Shown here: positions 7,100-8,428 of the stretch, piece after piece
Layout: every line of letters begins with the position of its first letter
How positions within the stretch are numbered: position 1 is the first letter of the stretch
Source of the DNA: JBBQIY01 sp964553035
Lineage (GTDB): Bacteria > Verrucomicrobiota > Kiritimatiellia > RFP12 > UBA3636
DNA: 8,428 nt
Assembly (NCBI GenBank): GCA_964553035.1
Contig: CAZKJH010000147.1
Coordinates: forward strand, 1-8,428
Direction of reading: 5' to 3'
Position numbers and translations under genes: made by a program
The notes under the pieces: generated by a model
Databases searched by the model: none
The model's input: the letters and a program-made list of their open reading frames with translations, nothing else
What the model was told of the DNA's origin: nothing

Positions 7100-8428
7100 A
7101 TGAACACATGGAAGATAAAATGGGAAATATCTTTGCGGATACTAATAGCCATATTGTCAAGCGCACTGCTTTCAACTGTTGCTGCTGCGGTCGTGGATAA
7201 TGACAAGATCTCAGACGTTAACGAAAAGCTGATCATGAACTACTATATTAGTGCGGACGGCAACGATTCACACAGTGGGACGGCGTCCGATCAGGCGTGG
7301 GCCACGCTGGGTAGGGTCGCGGCCGTGGCTTTGGGCCCGGGCGACCGCGTATTGCTGGAGGGCGGACATGTGTTTTCCGGCACGCTGGAACTGGGTGCTG
7401 GGTGCAAGGGGACGAAGGAAAAGCCGGTCGTGGTGACATCATATGGAAAAGGCCGTGCGGTAATCTACGGAGGTGACGGCGATGCGGTGCGCATTGTCGG
7501 CGCATCATGCGTAACAATTGAAAACCTGATGATCCTAGGGTCTGGGCCTATGACCAACAACAAGGGCTCAGGCATCTTGCTGCGGAAGTCTAACGACGTA
7601 AATGTGGACAGCATCGAGACCAGCGGATTCCAGCATGCCGGGATATTTATCGACGTATGCCAGGATGTGCGGATCACCAATGTGTATGCGCACGACAATG
7701 GTTTTGCGGGCATTCTTGCCGGATATTTCTATGACGGAAAGCCGGATGCCGAGCCTAGCCGGAACATATACATAGGCTACTGCCGGGCTCTGAACAACTT
7801 CGGCAATCCAAATAAAAAAACCTATGTCAGCGGCAGCGGAATCAATTTGTGGTACGTACATGGTGGAGTCATCGAGTATTGCGAGGCCGCCTATAATGGC
7901 TGGGCTATGGAAAACCCCGAAGACAACGGGCCAGTGGGCATCTGGTTGGCGTTCAGCCGGAATGTCGTCATCCAGTATTGCGTGTCCCACGACAACCGGA
8001 GCCCCAAGGGGGACGGCGGAGGATTTGATTTCGACAGCGGGTGTCATGACTGCATCATGCAATACAACTATTCCTACGGCAATGCCGGCTGTGGATTTCT
8101 CCTTTGCCCTTATCTTCCAACACCCGACCACGGCATTTCGAATTGCACCGTGCGCTTCTGCATCAGCGAAAACGACGGCCAGCAGTCGCACAGGAACAGC
8201 GTGTATGTCTTCAACAGCGCCAACCAGAAGAATATACAGATATACAACAACGTATTCTACAACGAGGCCGGACGCGGATGTATCGGCTCAACTGGTGGCC
8301 TGTCCGAAGCTTTTGCCTTCCGGAACAACCTGTTCATAACGCGGGGTAACGGCTCGTTTGTGCGCGGCGCTGGAGAGGCCCTCTTTCAAGGCAATGCGTA
8401 TTGGAATCCTGACGGACCCGGCAAATGG
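7100..8428 (+). CDS. Secreted right-handed parallel beta-helix protein, 3' end missing
   Basis: The frame is open for 443 codons from ATG 7100 to the window end, so the C-terminus is missing. Residues 1 to about 30 are a signal peptide (LRILIAILSSALLSTVAAA), which supports this start over the in-frame ATG at 7235. Residues 48-110 match the usual lead-in of secreted beta-helix proteins (YYISADGNDSHSGT, then GPGDRVLLEGG, then GTKEKPVVVTSYG). From about 128 come repeated coils with Asn and Cys ladders: SCVTIENL, CQDVRITNV, IEYCEAAYN, IQYCVSHDN, MQYNYSYGN. A striking DGGGFDFDSGCHDC stretch sits at 305-318. The fold is shared by polysaccharide lyases, glycoside hydrolases such as GH28 and uronan epimerases. 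Its place downstream of two DUF4838 genes suggests action on the same glycan. The activity cannot be assigned, and a purely binding role is possible. Confidence 0.85.
   Translation, partial: MNTWKIKWEISLRILIAILSSALLSTVAAAVVDNDKISDVNEKLIMNYYISADGNDSHSGTASDQAWATLGRVAAVALGPGDRVLLEGGHVFSGTLELGAGCKGTKEKPVVVTSYGKGRAVIYGGDGDAVRIVGASCVTIENLMILGSGPMTNNKGSGILLRKSNDVNVDSIETSGFQHAGIFIDVCQDVRITNVYAHDNGFAGILAGYFYDGKPDAEPSRNIYIGYCRALNNFGNPNKKTYVSGSGINLWYVHGGVIEYCEAAYNGWAMENPEDNGPVGIWLAFSRNVVIQYCVSHDNRSPKGDGGGFDFDSGCHDCIMQYNYSYGNAGCGFLLCPYLPTPDHGISNCTVRFCISENDGQQSHRNSVYVFNSANQKNIQIYNNVFYNEAGRGCIGSTGGLSEAFAFRNNLFITRGNGSFVRGAGEALFQGNAYWNPDGPGKW

Overview
The window looks like part of a glycan-degradation locus from an environmental bacterium, most likely of the Planctomycetes/Verrucomicrobia/Lentisphaerae/Kiritimatiellae (PVC) group. 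That placement is an inference. It rests on large secreted DUF4838 proteins with carbohydrate-binding modules, a secreted beta-helix protein, moderate GC and a long repeat-rich intergenic region. There is no rRNA or housekeeping gene to fix the taxonomy.

Layout: positions 1-726 hold no convincing gene. They contain a patchwork of short repeats: a 21-nt direct repeat with a 70-nt period, an acaagatt tandem tract, two long-range inverted repeats, a small hairpin, and a third inverted repeat with an extra copy beside it. Three plus-strand genes follow. Gene 1 (727-3192) is a secreted protein of about 821 residues with a DUF4838 core and a C-terminal CBM9-like domain. Gene 2 (3226-7026) lies 33 nt downstream and encodes a secreted protein of 1266 residues: TPR-like repeats, a second and divergent DUF4838 core, a degenerate CBM9-like domain and a GH2-type galactose-binding-like domain. 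Gene 3 (7100 to the window end, incomplete) encodes a secreted right-handed parallel beta-helix protein of the kind found among polysaccharide lyases, epimerases and related enzymes.

All three proteins carry N-terminal export signals. Genes 1 and 2 have clear Shine-Dalgarno sequences and are almost certainly co-transcribed. Gene 3 may belong to the same unit or have its own start, because an AT-rich stretch with a TATAAT hexamer lies just before it. The set suggests stepwise attack on a complex, perhaps uronic-acid-containing, polysaccharide outside the cytoplasm. The substrate and the chemistry of the two DUF4838 proteins cannot be read from the sequence.
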